Source: Parabacteroides timonensis (GTDB lineage Bacteria > Bacteroidota > Bacteroidia > Bacteroidales > Tannerellaceae). From it: 64,000 nt of DNA. Positions within the stretch are counted from its first letter, which is position 1. Each line of letters opens with the position of its first letter. This document shows positions 7,626 through 17,207 of this stretch, piece by piece. The position numbers and the translations under genes are program-made. A model generated the notes under the pieces. That model saw nothing but the letters and a program-made list of their open reading frames with translations, was not told where the DNA came from and made no database searches. Location of the stretch: NCBI RefSeq assembly GCF_900128505.1, contig NZ_LT669941.1:1-64000 (forward strand), written 5' to 3'.

Positions 7626-8408
7626 ATGAAAAAGTTTAAAGGATTGTTTTTGGGCTGGATATTGACCAGCTTGTTGCTTTCTTGCGGCTCGGTGAAGGAT
7701 ATTGCTTATCTGCAGGGAGGAGACAGTTTGTTTGACAGGATGGCTGTTACCGATACTTTTGAAATGAAGATCAGAAAAGACGATATACTCGATATTGTGG
7801 TGAGTTGTGCAGATCCGACATTGTTGACTCCTTTTAATATTAATTCAGTAGGATATGGCATGGGGTATTCCGGTACAACAAGTAATAACCGGGGGTATCT
7901 TGTGGAAGCGGATGGGACTATCAATTTCCCTTTATTAGGGAAGATAAAAGTGGCAGGTTTATGCCGGAGAGAACTGAGAGAATTCATACAGGAGGGGCTG
8001 AAAAAAGAAGGGTATATAAAAGATCCGATCGTTACAGTCCGTTTTCTGAATTTTCGCATTATGGTGTTAGGAGAAGTTGCCCGTCCCGGAACATTTAACA
8101 TCACTTCAGAAAGGGTTACCTTGTTCGAAGCGTTAAGCCTGGCGGGTGACTTGACGATACATGGACGCCGTAACCGGGTGGCAGTGGTACGCGAACAGGA
8201 TGGGGAACGTACTATATTATATCATGATCTCCGGTCGAGGGATGTGTTCAAATCTCCGGATTATTATCTGCAACAGAATGATATGGTTTATGTAGAGCCT
8301 AACCGGGTAAAAGCGGAAACCAGTACGCATAATCAGTTTACCAATTTGGGTACATGGGTATCTTTTGCTTCGTTCGTCATGTCGGTTTGTGTACTTATTT
8401 TTAAATAA
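7626..8408 (+). CDS. Wza-like polysaccharide export lipoprotein
   Basis: Outer-membrane polysaccharide export protein of about 260 residues. A lipoprotein signal (MKKFKGLFLGWILTSLLLSC) puts the lipidated Cys near residue 20. Next come the polysaccharide export domain (MKIRKDDILDIVV...) and one SLBB domain (IMVLGEVARPGTFNI...). A C-terminal hydrophobic stretch (WVSFASFVMSVCVLIF) matches Wza-type anchors. ATG 7626 is preferred to the TTG at 7620. It works with the tyrosine kinase encoded 6 bases downstream. Confidence 0.9.
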   Translation: MKKFKGLFLGWILTSLLLSCGSVKDIAYLQGGDSLFDRMAVTDTFEMKIRKDDILDIVVSCADPTLLTPFNINSVGYGMGYSGTTSNNRGYLVEADGTINFPLLGKIKVAGLCRRELREFIQEGLKKEGYIKDPIVTVRFLNFRIMVLGEVARPGTFNITSERVTLFEALSLAGDLTIHGRRNRVAVVREQDGERTILYHDLRSRDVFKSPDYYLQQNDMVYVEPNRVKAETSTHNQFTNLGTWVSFASFVMSVCVLIFK

Positions 8409-8414
8409 AATCTT

Positions 8415-10745
8415 ATGAACGAGGAAAAACCTTATATTGAGAACTGGACTCTTAAAAGCGATTTTAACTTACGTGCAATTCTGGATGTTCTGATTGCCAA
8501 ATGGTATTGGTTTATGTTGTCGGTCGTGTTCTGTCTGGGCGTAGCCTATGTGTATACAAAATCGGTTCCGGTGGTTTATAAACGGGAGGCTGTTGTACAG
8601 ATTAAGAATAAAAAGAAAACAGAGGAAGCTTTTAATGAAAAGCAGATATTTGATGACAATAACTATAATGTTGATGGAGAAATATTGATTTTCAAATCGC
8701 GTATGCTGATGCGGAAAGTTGTCGACAAACTAGGCTTGAATATCGGGTATACAATAGATAAAGGGCTGACAAGTGAGGTTTTATATGCAGATGTTCCTTT
8801 GGCGATCAGTTTCCCTGATTCGACATTTTTTCGTCCGGCAACATTTTCGATTATCCCATTGGAAAACGATCGTTTCAGAATTGAAGGGTTGGAAGACGAT
8901 CCGGACGGAGTGATGGAATATACTTTTGGAAAACTGCTGGATAGTCCGATCGGGCGGATGCTTGTAACCCGAACTTCTTTTTTTACGGATGACTGGCTGG
9001 GTGTCCCGATACAGATTGCCTGTGCGGAGAAAGAAGCGCTTGTTTCTTCGTTGCTGGGTGGACTTGAGGCAGGGCGTTCGGTAAAAGATGCCAATCTGAT
9101 CACATTGACCTATCAGGATATGAATCCGAAAAGAGGGGATGATATACTGAATATGTTAATACAGGTGTATGTGGACGAGGCGATGGAAGATAAAAATGTA
9201 ATTATACGGAATACGGCTGTCTTTATCGATGAACGGTTACAGTTGATCAATGAAGAATTGGGTAATGTGGAAGGGGATATTGAGGAATATCGGAAACGGA
9301 ATCAATCGGTAGATTTCGGGTGGGAAACCCGGATTTCTTTGGAAAATAGGAACCTATACGATCGGGAGGTCGCCGAACTGACTACTCAGATCGAATTGAT
9401 CGGCCTGATCCGGCAGTATTTGCATGATCCCCTGAAAGAAGAACGTTTGCTTCCGGCTAATACAGGCATTGCGAACGTTGGAATAGAGGCTATGATTGAA
9501 AAATACAATACCGTATTGCTGGAACGGGATAAATTGAAGATCAACGCAGGGGATAATAGCCCGGCCGTTAGGGAGCGAAATGAGGAGCTGATCTCTTTAC
9601 GGCGTACCATCAGTGAAAGTTTAGGGAATACGAAAGATGCTGTCAATTCGAAACTGGATTTTACCCGTCGTAAACAGATGTTGGAAGCAAAAAAGATCAA
9701 TAATTTCCCTACGCAACAGAAATATGTTTTGTCGGTGGAACGGCAGCAGAAAATTAAAGAAGAACTGTTCCTGTATTTATTGAATAAACGGGAGGAAAAT
9801 GCGTTGACACTGGCAACAGCCGATAGTAACCTCCGGATTGTCGATGAGGCTTACGATGCAGGTCGTGCGGGAGCCAATACGTTGGTGATTCTGCTGGGGG
9901 CTTTCCTTGCCGGTCTATTCATACCTGCAATGTCTTTCTATATTCGATATTTATTGAATGTCAAGGTACGTGGCCGTAAGGATATAGAGGATAACCTGAC
10001 AATTCCCTTCCTGGGAGAAATACCTCGAAAACCGGCCAAATCGGATATGGTGCTGGTTCGGGAACAAGGGCGTGATCCGATCTCTGAATCCTTCCGTATT
10101 ATTCGTTCCAATCTGGATTTTATGTTGGAGAAAAAATCGAAAACGCAATCCATTATGTTTACTTCGTTTAATCCGGATTCGGGAAAGACTTTTATATCAT
10201 CTAATCTGGCGGTGGCTTTGGCTTTAACAGGCAAGCGGGTTATTTTGCTGGAGATGGATATTCGCAAGGGATCGGAGAAAGATGATAAGGGGAAAATTGT
10301 ACCGGGACTGACGAATTATCTGTCCGGTAATATCACAGATACCGGAAGTATTATCCGGACAAGCCGTTGGTATTCGAATCTGGATGTGATAGCTTCCGGA
10401 CCGGTACCTCCCAATCCGTCAGAACTTTTGTTAAATAGTCGTTTAGACGAATTGATGGCAGAACTTAGAGAACGGTATGAGTATATCCTGCTGGATACGG
10501 TTCCTTATGGGATTGTGGCGGATGCTCAGGTAATCAGCCGGGTTGCCGATCTGTGTGTCTATGTGATTCGGGAAGGGGCTATGGATCGCAGATTATTGCC
10601 TGAAGTAGAAAAATTATATGCTACCGGTAAATTACCGCGTATGGCAGTAGTATTGAATGAGGCTCGTTACCAATATGCGGGATATAGTTATTACGGGAGT
10701 TATGGATATTATGAATATGGTCATAGAAAAAAGAAGAAAAGATGA
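8415..10745 (+). CDS. Wzc-like polysaccharide co-polymerase and tyrosine autokinase
   Basis: A 776-residue inner-membrane protein that controls chain length and export. The N-terminal Wzz domain has a membrane segment near residues 33-53. A long coiled periplasmic part and a second membrane segment near 505-525 follow, then a BY-kinase domain with Walker A (NPDSGKTFISSN), Walker A' (ILLEMDIRKGS) and Walker B (YILLDTVPYG). The tail has a tyrosine cluster (YQYAGYSYYGSYGYYEYG) ending in KKKKR, the usual autophosphorylation site. It overlaps the next gene by 4 bases. Confidence 0.92.
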   Translation: MNEEKPYIENWTLKSDFNLRAILDVLIAKWYWFMLSVVFCLGVAYVYTKSVPVVYKREAVVQIKNKKKTEEAFNEKQIFDDNNYNVDGEILIFKSRMLMRKVVDKLGLNIGYTIDKGLTSEVLYADVPLAISFPDSTFFRPATFSIIPLENDRFRIEGLEDDPDGVMEYTFGKLLDSPIGRMLVTRTSFFTDDWLGVPIQIACAEKEALVSSLLGGLEAGRSVKDANLITLTYQDMNPKRGDDILNMLIQVYVDEAMEDKNVIIRNTAVFIDERLQLINEELGNVEGDIEEYRKRNQSVDFGWETRISLENRNLYDREVAELTTQIELIGLIRQYLHDPLKEERLLPANTGIANVGIEAMIEKYNTVLLERDKLKINAGDNSPAVRERNEELISLRRTISESLGNTKDAVNSKLDFTRRKQMLEAKKINNFPTQQKYVLSVERQQKIKEELFLYLLNKREENALTLATADSNLRIVDEAYDAGRAGANTLVILLGAFLAGLFIPAMSFYIRYLLNVKVRGRKDIEDNLTIPFLGEIPRKPAKSDMVLVREQGRDPISESFRIIRSNLDFMLEKKSKTQSIMFTSFNPDSGKTFISSNLAVALALTGKRVILLEMDIRKGSEKDDKGKIVPGLTNYLSGNITDTGSIIRTSRWYSNLDVIASGPVPPNPSELLLNSRLDELMAELRERYEYILLDTVPYGIVADAQVISRVADLCVYVIREGAMDRRLLPEVEKLYATGKLPRMAVVLNEARYQYAGYSYYGSYGYYEYGHRKKKKR

Positions 10746-11497
10746 AAATAAAGACTTATCTTATAAATATAAAGGAATCGACAGAGCGTAAGGAGAGAGT
10801 ATTACGGGATATTTCGAGGTATTCTTTACTGGATGTGGAAATAGTAGAAGCGGTCAACGGTAAGAAACTTTCCGAAGAGGAAAAGGATTCGTTATTCGAT
10901 CGGAAACGTTTTATGTGGCAATATGCCCGTGAACCATTGGACGGAGAAATCGGATGTACTTTAAGCCATCGGGAATGTTATCGCAGATTACTGGAATCTG
11001 ACAACGAATATGCGTTAATACTGGAAGATGATGTTCGTTTTATGTATCCGGATGATGTGGAATTTGTTTTGAAAAAGGCTGTCGGTATATTGCTTTCCTG
11101 TAAAAACAGTATTATTACCCTGACTCATCATCATATTTATTTTTCTAAAAGACTTTGGAGTTTGAAAAACTATTCTTTTTATCGTATATGGACTGCTTAT
11201 GGAACATGTGCTTATCTGATCAACCGGGGTGCTGCAAAAAAGTTATTGTCAATTGATAAACCTTTTATTTTAGCAGATGATTTTCAATATATATGTTTGA
11301 AAGGCATTTATATTCAGGGAATATATCCCTGGTTGGCATTGGATGCTTCAACCATGAAGTCGATTTCTTCGGAAATAATAGATAACAGGGATAATATAGC
11401 CTATATAAAAATTCCATTTAAGTATCGGTTGAAAAAAAGTATATTAGGAAAATTTAGAGGTCTGCTTTTCCGGATGCATATTTTAAAATGGCGTTGA
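10742..11497 (+). CDS. Glycosyltransferase family 25
   Basis: A 251-residue transferase of the LPS galactosyltransferase type. The start YLINIKESTERKERV, the block EIGCTLSHRECYRRLLE and the acidic motif ALILEDDVRF are family signatures. The C-terminus is basic. It begins inside the stop region of the Wzc-like gene (ATGA overlap), which indicates translational coupling. The added sugar is not predictable. Confidence 0.87.
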   Translation: MKIKTYLINIKESTERKERVLRDISRYSLLDVEIVEAVNGKKLSEEEKDSLFDRKRFMWQYAREPLDGEIGCTLSHRECYRRLLESDNEYALILEDDVRFMYPDDVEFVLKKAVGILLSCKNSIITLTHHHIYFSKRLWSLKNYSFYRIWTAYGTCAYLINRGAAKKLLSIDKPFILADDFQYICLKGIYIQGIYPWLALDASTMKSISSEIIDNRDNIAYIKIPFKYRLKKSILGKFRGLLFRMHILKWR

Positions 11498-11501
11498 TTC
11501 A

Positions 11502-12512
11502 ATGAGATCTTTTACTTTTTCAATTATAGTGCCGGTTTATAATAGCGAGTCTTTTATAAAGGTTTGCCTCGATAGTATATTGGAGCAAACTTATCCGGAT
11601 TTTGAATTATTGTTGATCGATGACGGTTCGACCGATCGAAGTGGTGAGATATGCGATGAATATGCCGGAAAAGATTCTCGCATACGGGTATTTCATGAAA
11701 AGAACGAGGGCGTTTCCGCTTCCAGAAACAAAGGTCTGGAGATGGCTTCCGGGTGGTATGTCAATTTTGTGGATTCGGATGATTGGGTCTCTCCTGATTA
11801 CCTGCAATCGTATGTAGATGCCAGGAAAGATTTCGACTATGATATTGTGTATACGGAGATGGTAAGACATTATAAGGGACAAGAACGTTTTGTTCAATTG
11901 CCGGATTGTTCGGCTGTTCGTCCGGAAGATTTACCATATATATTGAACCGTTTATTCGACAATGGTGAATTTGGATATGCCTGTAATAAATCGCTGAAAA
12001 GGGAGATTGTCGATCGTTGTGGGATACGGTTTGATCGTCGGATTTCTTTCTTTGAAGATATGATATTTATGTTGGATTTTTGTTTGAATATTCAATCTGT
12101 TCGTTTATATCCTGCGCAGATATACAATTACAGAATTCATTTGTCATCACAGTCGTTTAATCGGAATATTGGTTTTAAAAAACATTATTTAGCCTGTATC
12201 ACCAGTTGTGATAAAGCAACGATATTGGCCCGGAAAATAGATAATCCCCAATTGTATGAGACCATAAAAAGGTATTGTTCTTCTAGCAGGCAAATAACGG
12301 TAATGAATATGTATCGGGTAAATAAAATACCTAAACGAAAAGAACGGTTGGCGTATTTAAAAAAGTTGCATGATCGCTCTCCTATCGATGGTTGGAATAA
12401 GGGGATAGTAGGAGTGGGATTGAATATAAAAAATATTTTATTGGCTGATTTATTTCTGATGACCATTTTTACTCTGGGACGGTTATTGCGGAGTTTGAAA
12501 AATAGTAGATAA
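11502..12512 (+). CDS. Glycosyltransferase family 2
   Basis: A 336-residue GT-A transferase. It shows FSIIVPVYNSE at the N-terminus, LLIDDGSTDRSGEICDEYA, and the DSDDW metal site. The middle block CNKSLKREIVD...FEDMIFMLDF is common in capsule GT2 enzymes. It is related to the GT2 at 3645 (both have EYAGKDSR/RYAGKDSR after the first acidic motif), so the two may be duplicates. It is in the same operon as its neighbours, with a 4-base gap upstream. Confidence 0.88.
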   Translation: MRSFTFSIIVPVYNSESFIKVCLDSILEQTYPDFELLLIDDGSTDRSGEICDEYAGKDSRIRVFHEKNEGVSASRNKGLEMASGWYVNFVDSDDWVSPDYLQSYVDARKDFDYDIVYTEMVRHYKGQERFVQLPDCSAVRPEDLPYILNRLFDNGEFGYACNKSLKREIVDRCGIRFDRRISFFEDMIFMLDFCLNIQSVRLYPAQIYNYRIHLSSQSFNRNIGFKKHYLACITSCDKATILARKIDNPQLYETIKRYCSSSRQITVMNMYRVNKIPKRKERLAYLKKLHDRSPIDGWNKGIVGVGLNIKNILLADLFLMTIFTLGRLLRSLKNSR

Positions 12513-12532
12513 TACTCTGATGTATAATAAAT

Positions 12533-13693
12533 ATGACTACACAAAGAGAAATAAGAAAGATCGATATTATTGAAAAATTCAGTCCGCGACATCCATCCAT
12601 CGCTGGTCGGTCTGTTAAATTAATGGCAGATATTCTTCATTCAAACGGGTTGGATGTACATACATTTTCGATAGATGCTGTTTACAAGGGACAAGTTGCG
12701 GAAAAGATCCGGCTTCCGTATCCGGTGACGGAATTGAAAGCTATTTACAATGGTAATAATAAAATACTCCGTTTACTGGTAGGCTTACTAGATGGTTTTC
12801 GCCTGGTGTTCAGCGCGTGTAGAATGACGGATGCGGATGTGCGGATTGTCTTGACCAATCCATCGCTGATCAATTTTTGGGCGGCTCTATTTAAATATTT
12901 CAGTCGCTCTCGATGGGTATTCTGGACGATGGATTTATATCCTGATGCTTTTTGTTCGGCTGGATTGGTAAAGTCGACAAATCCGTTATTCAGGATTATC
13001 CATCATTGGGTGTATCAGACGGCTCCGGATTATATGATTGCATTAGGTGAAAGGCAATATGCTTATCTGAAAGAAAAGTATAAAAAAGAGATTCCGCATA
13101 CTGTTCTTCCTGCCGGGGTGAATATCATGAAACAAGTAAAAGAAATGCCGGACTGGAAAGAAGGTAATAAGGATAAAATAACTATGTGCTATGCCGGGAA
13201 TCTGGGAGAGGCTCACGATGCTTTGTTTCTTTTTCAGTTAATAGACCGGATGGATCCTGAAAAGTTTATGATACTTTTAGCTCTTTATGGTTCAAAGGCT
13301 AATTGGCTATTGGAAAAGGTGAGATTTAAACAAGGAGTAGTTATAGTCAATCATGTAGAACTGGAGTTTATCGATATAAATATAGCATCTTTATTACCCT
13401 GCTGGAATCATGTATGTGTGCCTTCGAAAGTTGTCAGCGCTATTTGTGCAGGAACTTCGGTTTTGTATAATGCTTCGGAATATTCAGAAGGTTATTGTAT
13501 GTTTCCTAAGGCTCTTTGGTTAATCAGCGAAACAGATGATTATGAGCGGTCGATTGTCGATTTTTATCATTCTGTGACTAGGGAGATAATCGATACAAAG
13601 AAACAGGCTGCCAGAGAATATGCCCGACAACTGGTTGTTATGCAGGAAAATGCTTTTCAGGAAATTATTCAATATTGTAAAAATACAAAATGA
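12533..13693 (+). CDS. Glycosyltransferase (GT4-like, GT-B fold)
   Basis: A 386-residue protein with GT-B features. The N-terminal acceptor loop is FSPRHPSIAGRSVKLMADIL, a membrane-binding segment VFWTMDLYPDAF is in the middle, and the donor-domain start MCYAGNLGEAHD follows. The C-terminal block WNHVCVPSKVVSAICAGTSVLYN resembles WbuB/fucosamine-type transferases. The exact sugar is not predictable. It ends one base before the epimerase start codon. Confidence 0.8.
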   Translation: MTTQREIRKIDIIEKFSPRHPSIAGRSVKLMADILHSNGLDVHTFSIDAVYKGQVAEKIRLPYPVTELKAIYNGNNKILRLLVGLLDGFRLVFSACRMTDADVRIVLTNPSLINFWAALFKYFSRSRWVFWTMDLYPDAFCSAGLVKSTNPLFRIIHHWVYQTAPDYMIALGERQYAYLKEKYKKEIPHTVLPAGVNIMKQVKEMPDWKEGNKDKITMCYAGNLGEAHDALFLFQLIDRMDPEKFMILLALYGSKANWLLEKVRFKQGVVIVNHVELEFIDINIASLLPCWNHVCVPSKVVSAICAGTSVLYNASEYSEGYCMFPKALWLISETDDYERSIVDFYHSVTREIIDTKKQAAREYARQLVVMQENAFQEIIQYCKNTK

Positions 13694-13694
13694 A

Positions 13695-14648
13695 ATGAAG
13701 ATCACACTTATTGGTGCTTCCGGGTTTGTCGGTACCCGGTTGATAGAATATCTTCGACCGACACTTTATTCGCTGCAGAATATAGATAAAAGACAAAGTT
13801 TATCTTATCCAAAGATCACAACGGTAGCCAATGTATTGGATAAGGAGAAACTTGTTTCTTTATTGGCAGGAACGGATGTTGTTGTTTTGTTGGCAGCAGA
13901 ACATCGGGATGATGTATCTCCCGTATCCCTTTATTATGACGTGAATGTAGGTGGTATGCGTAATACACTGAAAGCAATGGAGATCAATGGAATCAAACGG
14001 ATTGTCTTTACCAGCTCGGTTGCCGTTTATGGATTGAATAAGAAATGTCCGGATGAAAATCATCCGGCAGATCCTTTTAATCATTACGGGAAAAGTAAAT
14101 GGGAAGCGGAGCTAGTGTTGCAGAAATGGTATCAAACTCATTCTGACTGGAATATAAACATAATCCGTCCGACGGTTATATTCGGTGAACGCAATAGGGG
14201 GAATGTTTATAATTTACTTCGGCAAATATCGAGTGGCAAATTCCTGATGGTGGGAAATGGCAATAATAAGAAGTCGATGGCTTATGTCGGTAACATTGTA
14301 GCGTTTCTTGAATTCCTGATTACGGAAAAGACAGCAGGTTATAACGTTTACAATTATGTGGATCAACCGGATTTTACCATGAATGAACTGGTTGAACATG
14401 TGAGTAAAGTCTTGAAGATACATATTCCGACAACTCATTTCCCATTTTGGTTAGGAATGTTGGGTGGATATTGTTTCGATTTGTTAGCCTTTTTATCCCG
14501 CCGAAAGCAAACGATCAGTTCTGTCCGGGTAAAGAAGTTTTGTGCTACGACCCAGTTTAATGCAGGAAAAATACAACAATCGGGTTTTAAAGCTCCGTAT
14601 ACACTAGGAGAAGGATTGGCAAAGACACTGGAGTTTGAGTTTTTATAA
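13695..14648 (+). CDS. NAD-dependent sugar epimerase/dehydratase
   Basis: A 317-residue short-chain dehydrogenase of the extended type. The Rossmann motif is GASGFVGTRL at residues 7-16. The active-site region shows FTSSVAVYG and the Y-x3-K pair in HYGKSKWEAE. It would modify a nucleotide or lipid-linked sugar for the polysaccharide. ATG 13695 is chosen because the Rossmann strand begins there; the frame is open further upstream but overlaps the previous gene. It is the last gene of the locus and is followed by a strong terminator. Confidence 0.88.
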   Translation: MKITLIGASGFVGTRLIEYLRPTLYSLQNIDKRQSLSYPKITTVANVLDKEKLVSLLAGTDVVVLLAAEHRDDVSPVSLYYDVNVGGMRNTLKAMEINGIKRIVFTSSVAVYGLNKKCPDENHPADPFNHYGKSKWEAELVLQKWYQTHSDWNINIIRPTVIFGERNRGNVYNLLRQISSGKFLMVGNGNNKKSMAYVGNIVAFLEFLITEKTAGYNVYNYVDQPDFTMNELVEHVSKVLKIHIPTTHFPFWLGMLGGYCFDLLAFLSRRKQTISSVRVKKFCATTQFNAGKIQQSGFKAPYTLGEGLAKTLEFEFL

Positions 14649-14655
14649 TTAGTGA

Positions 14656-14695
14656 AGTGCCCCCGAAAGTTTTTTGTCTAACTTTCGGGGGCACT
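14656..14695 (+). terminator. Rho-independent terminator closing the glycan locus
   Basis: Perfect 16-bp arms (14656-14671 / 14680-14695, left arm AGTGCCCCCGAAAGTT) with an 8-base loop are followed by TTCTTTT. It lies between convergent genes and may act in both directions. Confidence 0.9.
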
Positions 14696-14722
14696 TTCTT
14701 TTGACACATCTTCATTTTTTAT

Positions 14723-16093
14723 TTAATGGAGTTCTGTTAGTGGTTGCGATTGGCTATTTTCTTCTGTTTCCTCTTCTGTTTCTTCTTCTTTATACCAGTT
14801 GATCTTCCGGGAGAAGAACATGATGACCCCAAGTATGAGGAATAGGCCGATGCTTCCGATTAGTAAGGCAACGTCTTCGAGTTGCAGAACGACATAAAGG
14901 AAAATGTAGAGTGTACATAACATGGCGGTCAGTGCTCCGGTTTGCATTTTGTTTTTAAAGATGCTGTGGGCATAAACCGTTATCAGTCCAATGGTGGCTA
15001 TACTGGCAATCAGGTAGGCAATGCCGAAATTGATCTGTTCAGAGATCGATAAAAGCAGGCTGTAGAACAGGATCAGGGCTATACCTACCAGCAAATACTG
15101 AATAGGGTGGATACGTTTTTTTGTCAGTATTTCAACAAAGAAAAAGACAACAAATGTAAGAGCTATAAACATAAAGGCATATTTGGCAGACCGCATGTTT
15201 TGTTGGTAATGGTTTACCGGATCGATCAGGTTGACTCCGAAAGAGCTGTCTTCGAATGTTTCGGCCTGGTTATCGATCCATGTTTCAGGTATGCTGCGGT
15301 TGAAACGAAGGATACTCCAGTTTGCGTCGAAACCGTTTTCGGTAATAGTATGTTCTGGACTGAAGTTACCGATAAAGCCAGGTGATTTCCAGGTACCTGC
15401 TACATGAACTTTGGACGTTTTACCTATCGGGATGAAATTGATATTGCTACTTCCGTTTAACTTCAGTTTGCAGTTGAAATTTAATGCATAACCAGTCAAC
15501 AGAGAGTCGGGATTGTTTAAACTGATAACCAATACTTTTCCCATTAACCGATCACTGTTACCGGCTGCTTCGACCGGATATTGTTTGTTGTCGAAAGTAA
15601 AGTCGATATTATCCGTGATACCTCTTAAGTCGGAAACACCGATCGTAAGGAAAGCCTGATCCCAATGTATGGTACTATTGTCGATCTTTTGGAAATTGAT
15701 CTTTTCAAAATTTCCGGATATGTCTAATTCACTTTTGTAAAGGATCGTTTTATAGATTCCGTAATATCTTTCTTCTGGGTACAATTGGGTATTGATATTC
15801 AAATTTTCAGGAGTGATATTGAGGATGTGCTCCTGAAGCATTGTTTTATTGTTAGAACCTTCATGCATGGTCGTGTAGGGGATAGAGAGTATAGGACCGC
15901 AGATGGTCTGGGCATTACTCCATTTGGCATTGATCTTTTCGATCGTTTCAACACTTCTGTCTTGCCGTTCCCGTATCAGATCCTGGATCATGAATCCGGG
16001 GATCAGTAGGATAAGGGTCAGAAAGCCGATAATCAGTGCTTTAAATGTAATGGACTGATTGATTTTTGCTGTTTTTTTGATTGTTGTTTCCAT
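14723..16093 (-). CDS. creD: CreD-like inner-membrane protein
   Basis: A 456-residue membrane protein matching the cell-envelope integrity family CreD. There is one N-terminal membrane helix (FKALIIGFLTLILLIPGFMI), a large periplasmic beta-rich part, and several C-terminal helices (FMFIALTFVVFFFVEIL and following). The acidic tail EEEETEEETEEN is unusual. ATG 16093 is chosen (METTIKKTAK); the frame runs 15 codons further upstream. It follows a winged-helix regulator and a small membrane protein in an apparent operon. CreD function is poorly known outside envelope stress. Confidence 0.85.
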   Translation of the reverse strand: METTIKKTAKINQSITFKALIIGFLTLILLIPGFMIQDLIRERQDRSVETIEKINAKWSNAQTICGPILSIPYTTMHEGSNNKTMLQEHILNITPENLNINTQLYPEERYYGIYKTILYKSELDISGNFEKINFQKIDNSTIHWDQAFLTIGVSDLRGITDNIDFTFDNKQYPVEAAGNSDRLMGKVLVISLNNPDSLLTGYALNFNCKLKLNGSSNINFIPIGKTSKVHVAGTWKSPGFIGNFSPEHTITENGFDANWSILRFNRSIPETWIDNQAETFEDSSFGVNLIDPVNHYQQNMRSAKYAFMFIALTFVVFFFVEILTKKRIHPIQYLLVGIALILFYSLLLSISEQINFGIAYLIASIATIGLITVYAHSIFKNKMQTGALTAMLCTLYIFLYVVLQLEDVALLIGSIGLFLILGVIMFFSRKINWYKEEETEEETEENSQSQPLTELH

Positions 16094-16156
16094 AATCTTA
16101 ACCTGTTTATTGTAGTTTAAAAGTACTTTGTATTTCAAAGTAAATGGGTAAAAAAA

Positions 16157-16447
16157 TTATTTGATGAGTTCTTCCAATGCGTCCAGGTGTTCCCTGAAGC
16201 ATTTTCTACCTTCTTCAGTAATCATATATTGTGTGTTAGGTTTCCTGCCGATGAATTGCTTGGAGGACTGGATGTATCCGATGTTCTCCAGGGCTTTCAA
16301 ATGGCTTGCCAGGTTTCCGTCGGTCAGCTCCATCAGTTGCTTCATGGTGTTGAAGTCGGCTGATTCGTTTACCGACAGGATAGACATGATACCCAGTCGA
16401 ATCCGGCTTTCGAAAGCTTTGTTTAATTTGGACAGTATGTTTTTCAT
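16157..16447 (-). CDS. Winged-helix transcriptional regulator
   Basis: A 96-residue single-domain winged-helix protein of the kind annotated as PadR/MarR-like small regulators. The recognition region is MKQLMELTDGNLASHLKALEN, with a wing at FIGRKPNTQYMITEEG. It starts 4 bases inside the end of the upstream membrane protein gene, so the two are coupled. It probably regulates its own operon with creD. Confidence 0.85.
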   Translation of the reverse strand: MKNILSKLNKAFESRIRLGIMSILSVNESADFNTMKQLMELTDGNLASHLKALENIGYIQSSKQFIGRKPNTQYMITEEGRKCFREHLDALEELIK

Positions 16448-17067
16448 GCTTTCTTCAAGTCGTATTTGACGTACATAGCTGTTCCGTAAATGATATGGCA
16501 GACTCCGAATCCGATTGTCCAGAGCAGGAGGCTCCAGTCGGGAAACAAAGCGGCGATGATACCCAAAGCAACTTCTGTCAAACCCAGGTAGTGGACTTCG
16601 TCGAGAGTATATTTGGATACATTGATCAAGGCAAGACCATAAAATATAAGTGTCATGGTGATTGCCATCTCCAGGTCGCCGCGCAACAGGAAAATAAGAG
16701 CAAAGATCCCTCCGGTAACGAGGGGGACACTAAGGCTGTAAAGTGTTCTTTTTATCAGGCTTTTGGAGGGCATCAGGTTATTCTTTACAGATTTTCTCCA
16801 GGAGAAGTAGATTCCGAAGCAAATAGAAAAGAGCAAGACAGCCGCTGCATCCGTGATCAACAAAGTGATCTCGCGGAACATCGCTTCGTGTGTCGTATTG
16901 AAGTCGGCATTTGCCGGTTCTCTCAGAATATGAAAGTAGGCGAGTGCTGCCCCGATAATCGCTATAACTCCGGCCGATATACCAGACAAACCGCTTAACG
17001 AAAGGAACTTGGATGATCTTTCCATCATCTCGCGAATAGCTTTTATGTCTTCTACTTGTTTGTTCAT
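16444..17067 (-). CDS. Small multi-pass membrane protein
   Basis: A 207-residue protein with about six hydrophobic segments, for example SGISAGVIAIIGAALAYFHI and AAAVLLFSICFGIYF. No catalytic motif is seen. It begins the operon with the winged-helix regulator and CreD and has a near-perfect promoter just upstream. It may be the signal-sensing partner of the regulator; that is inference. Confidence 0.7.
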   Translation of the reverse strand: MNKQVEDIKAIREMMERSSKFLSLSGLSGISAGVIAIIGAALAYFHILREPANADFNTTHEAMFREITLLITDAAAVLLFSICFGIYFSWRKSVKNNLMPSKSLIKRTLYSLSVPLVTGGIFALIFLLRGDLEMAITMTLIFYGLALINVSKYTLDEVHYLGLTEVALGIIAALFPDWSLLLWTIGFGVCHIIYGTAMYVKYDLKKA

Positions 17068-17096
17068 ATACTTACAATAAAAAGTACTTTGTGGCG

Positions 17097-17127
17097 CAAA
17101 GTTAGTGAGGATTCCGGATATTCCAAA
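17097..17127 (-). promoter_or_regulatory. Bacteroidetes-type promoter for the creD operon
   Basis: On the minus strand TTTG (17124-17127), a 19-base spacer and TAACTTTG (17097-17104) match TTTG-N19-TAnnTTTG, about 30 bases before the start of the small membrane protein gene. Confidence 0.8.
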
Positions 17128-17152
17128 TATAAGAAGGAGTTTTTATGAGAAT

Positions 17153-17184
17153 TTTGTCTTTGCTCTTATTATCTTTTATCTTTG
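17153..17184 (+). promoter_or_regulatory. Bacteroidetes-type promoter for the agmatine operon
   Basis: TTTG (17153-17156), a 20-base spacer and TATCTTTG (17177-17184) lie 23 bases before the agmatine deiminase start. Confidence 0.8.
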
Positions 17185-17207
17185 TAGCCTAAATAAAACG
17201 AGCAAAC